Assembly (NCBI GenBank): GCA_013202535.1
Contig: JABMRP010001055.1
Span: forward strand, 1 to 5,791
Direction: 5' to 3'
DNA: 5,791 nt
Origin: Planctomycetota bacterium
GTDB taxonomy: Bacteria > Planctomycetota > Planctomycetia > Pirellulales > Thermoguttaceae
The translations under genes were made by a program, and so were the position numbers. Below are positions 5,691 through 5,791 of this stretch, piece by piece; position 1 is the first letter of the stretch, and each line of letters begins with the position of its first letter. The notes under the pieces are model-generated. The model was not told where the DNA came from, ran no database searches, and was given only the letters and a program-made list of their open reading frames with translations.

Positions 5691-5791
5691 CCCTCGGTTC
5701 CCCTCGGTTCCCCTCGGTTCCCCTCGGTTCCCCTCGGTTCCCCTCGGTTCCCCTCGGTTCCCCTCGGTTCCCCTCGGTTCCCCTCGGTTCC
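5691..5791. repeat. Tandem array of the 10-base unit CCCTCGGTTC, ten copies, running off the window
   Basis: Ten identical copies fill 5691-5790, and the next base (C) starts an eleventh. There is no variation between copies. The period is close to one helical turn. The unit has no stop codon in any of the six frames, so translated frames would give a 10-residue repeat. Length on the right side is unknown because the window ends within the array. Confidence 0.98.

Larger units (their letters stand above)
5476..5791. other. Gene-free repeat-rich region after the operon
   Basis: I see no credible gene in these 316 bases. The open frames here are tails of shadow frames or products of the tandem repeat, which contains no stop codon in any frame. 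The region holds a REP-like motif, an imperfect hairpin, a long perfect inverted repeat and a tandem array. No standard terminator with a T-tract directly follows the operon. Confidence 0.7.

Noticed and set aside
5691..5791. CRISPR array
   Set aside because: The units are only 10 bases and adjoin with no spacers, so this is a simple tandem repeat.

Overview
The window is GC-rich bacterial DNA with four confident genes, all on the + strand. I favour a planctomycete, probably of the order Pirellulales. The base composition fits, and so do the short repeats in the intergenic DNA (an AAAAGGTGTCAGG-type inverted repeat at the left end, and an ACCCGAAGCGTCAGCGAGGG-type motif after the last gene), which resemble intergenic repeats I remember from that group. 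This assignment is from memory and was not tested by a search.

Layout. Positions 1-233 hold a REP-like inverted repeat, possibly the last 42 codons of a gene entering from the left, and the hemB leader. hemB (234-1250) encodes a zinc-type porphobilinogen synthase of tetrapyrrole synthesis. Positions 1251-1379 hold a promoter candidate followed by a strong hairpin with a T-tract, directly ahead of greA (1380-1859, transcription elongation factor). This could be a leader attenuator or the hemB terminator. Positions 1860-2140 form a 281-base intergenic region with a stem-loop, three GTAAT repeats spaced 11 bases apart, a promoter candidate and two short palindromes.

The most interesting part is the two-gene operon at 2141-5475. 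The first gene is a full E1 alpha-beta fusion of the branched-chain 2-oxoacid dehydrogenase type. The second overlaps it by one base (TGATG) and encodes a lipoyl domain joined by an Ala/Pro-rich linker to a complete beta-ketoacyl-ACP synthase III (FabH type) with an intact Cys-His-Asn triad. In an ordinary complex the lipoyl domain belongs to E2, whose acyltransferase domain passes the acyl group to CoA, and FabH then uses the acyl-CoA. Here a ketosynthase sits where the E2 acyltransferase domain would be. The straightforward inference is that E1 decarboxylates a 2-oxoacid and acylates the lipoyl arm, and the arm hands the acyl group straight to the ketosynthase cysteine for condensation with malonyl-ACP, bypassing free acyl-CoA. 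A separate dihydrolipoamide dehydrogenase would be needed to reoxidise the arm; none is in the window.

Positions 5476-5791 contain no credible gene. They hold REP-like motifs, a perfect 21-bp inverted repeat with a 26-base loop, and ten exact copies of a 10-base tandem repeat that runs off the right edge.
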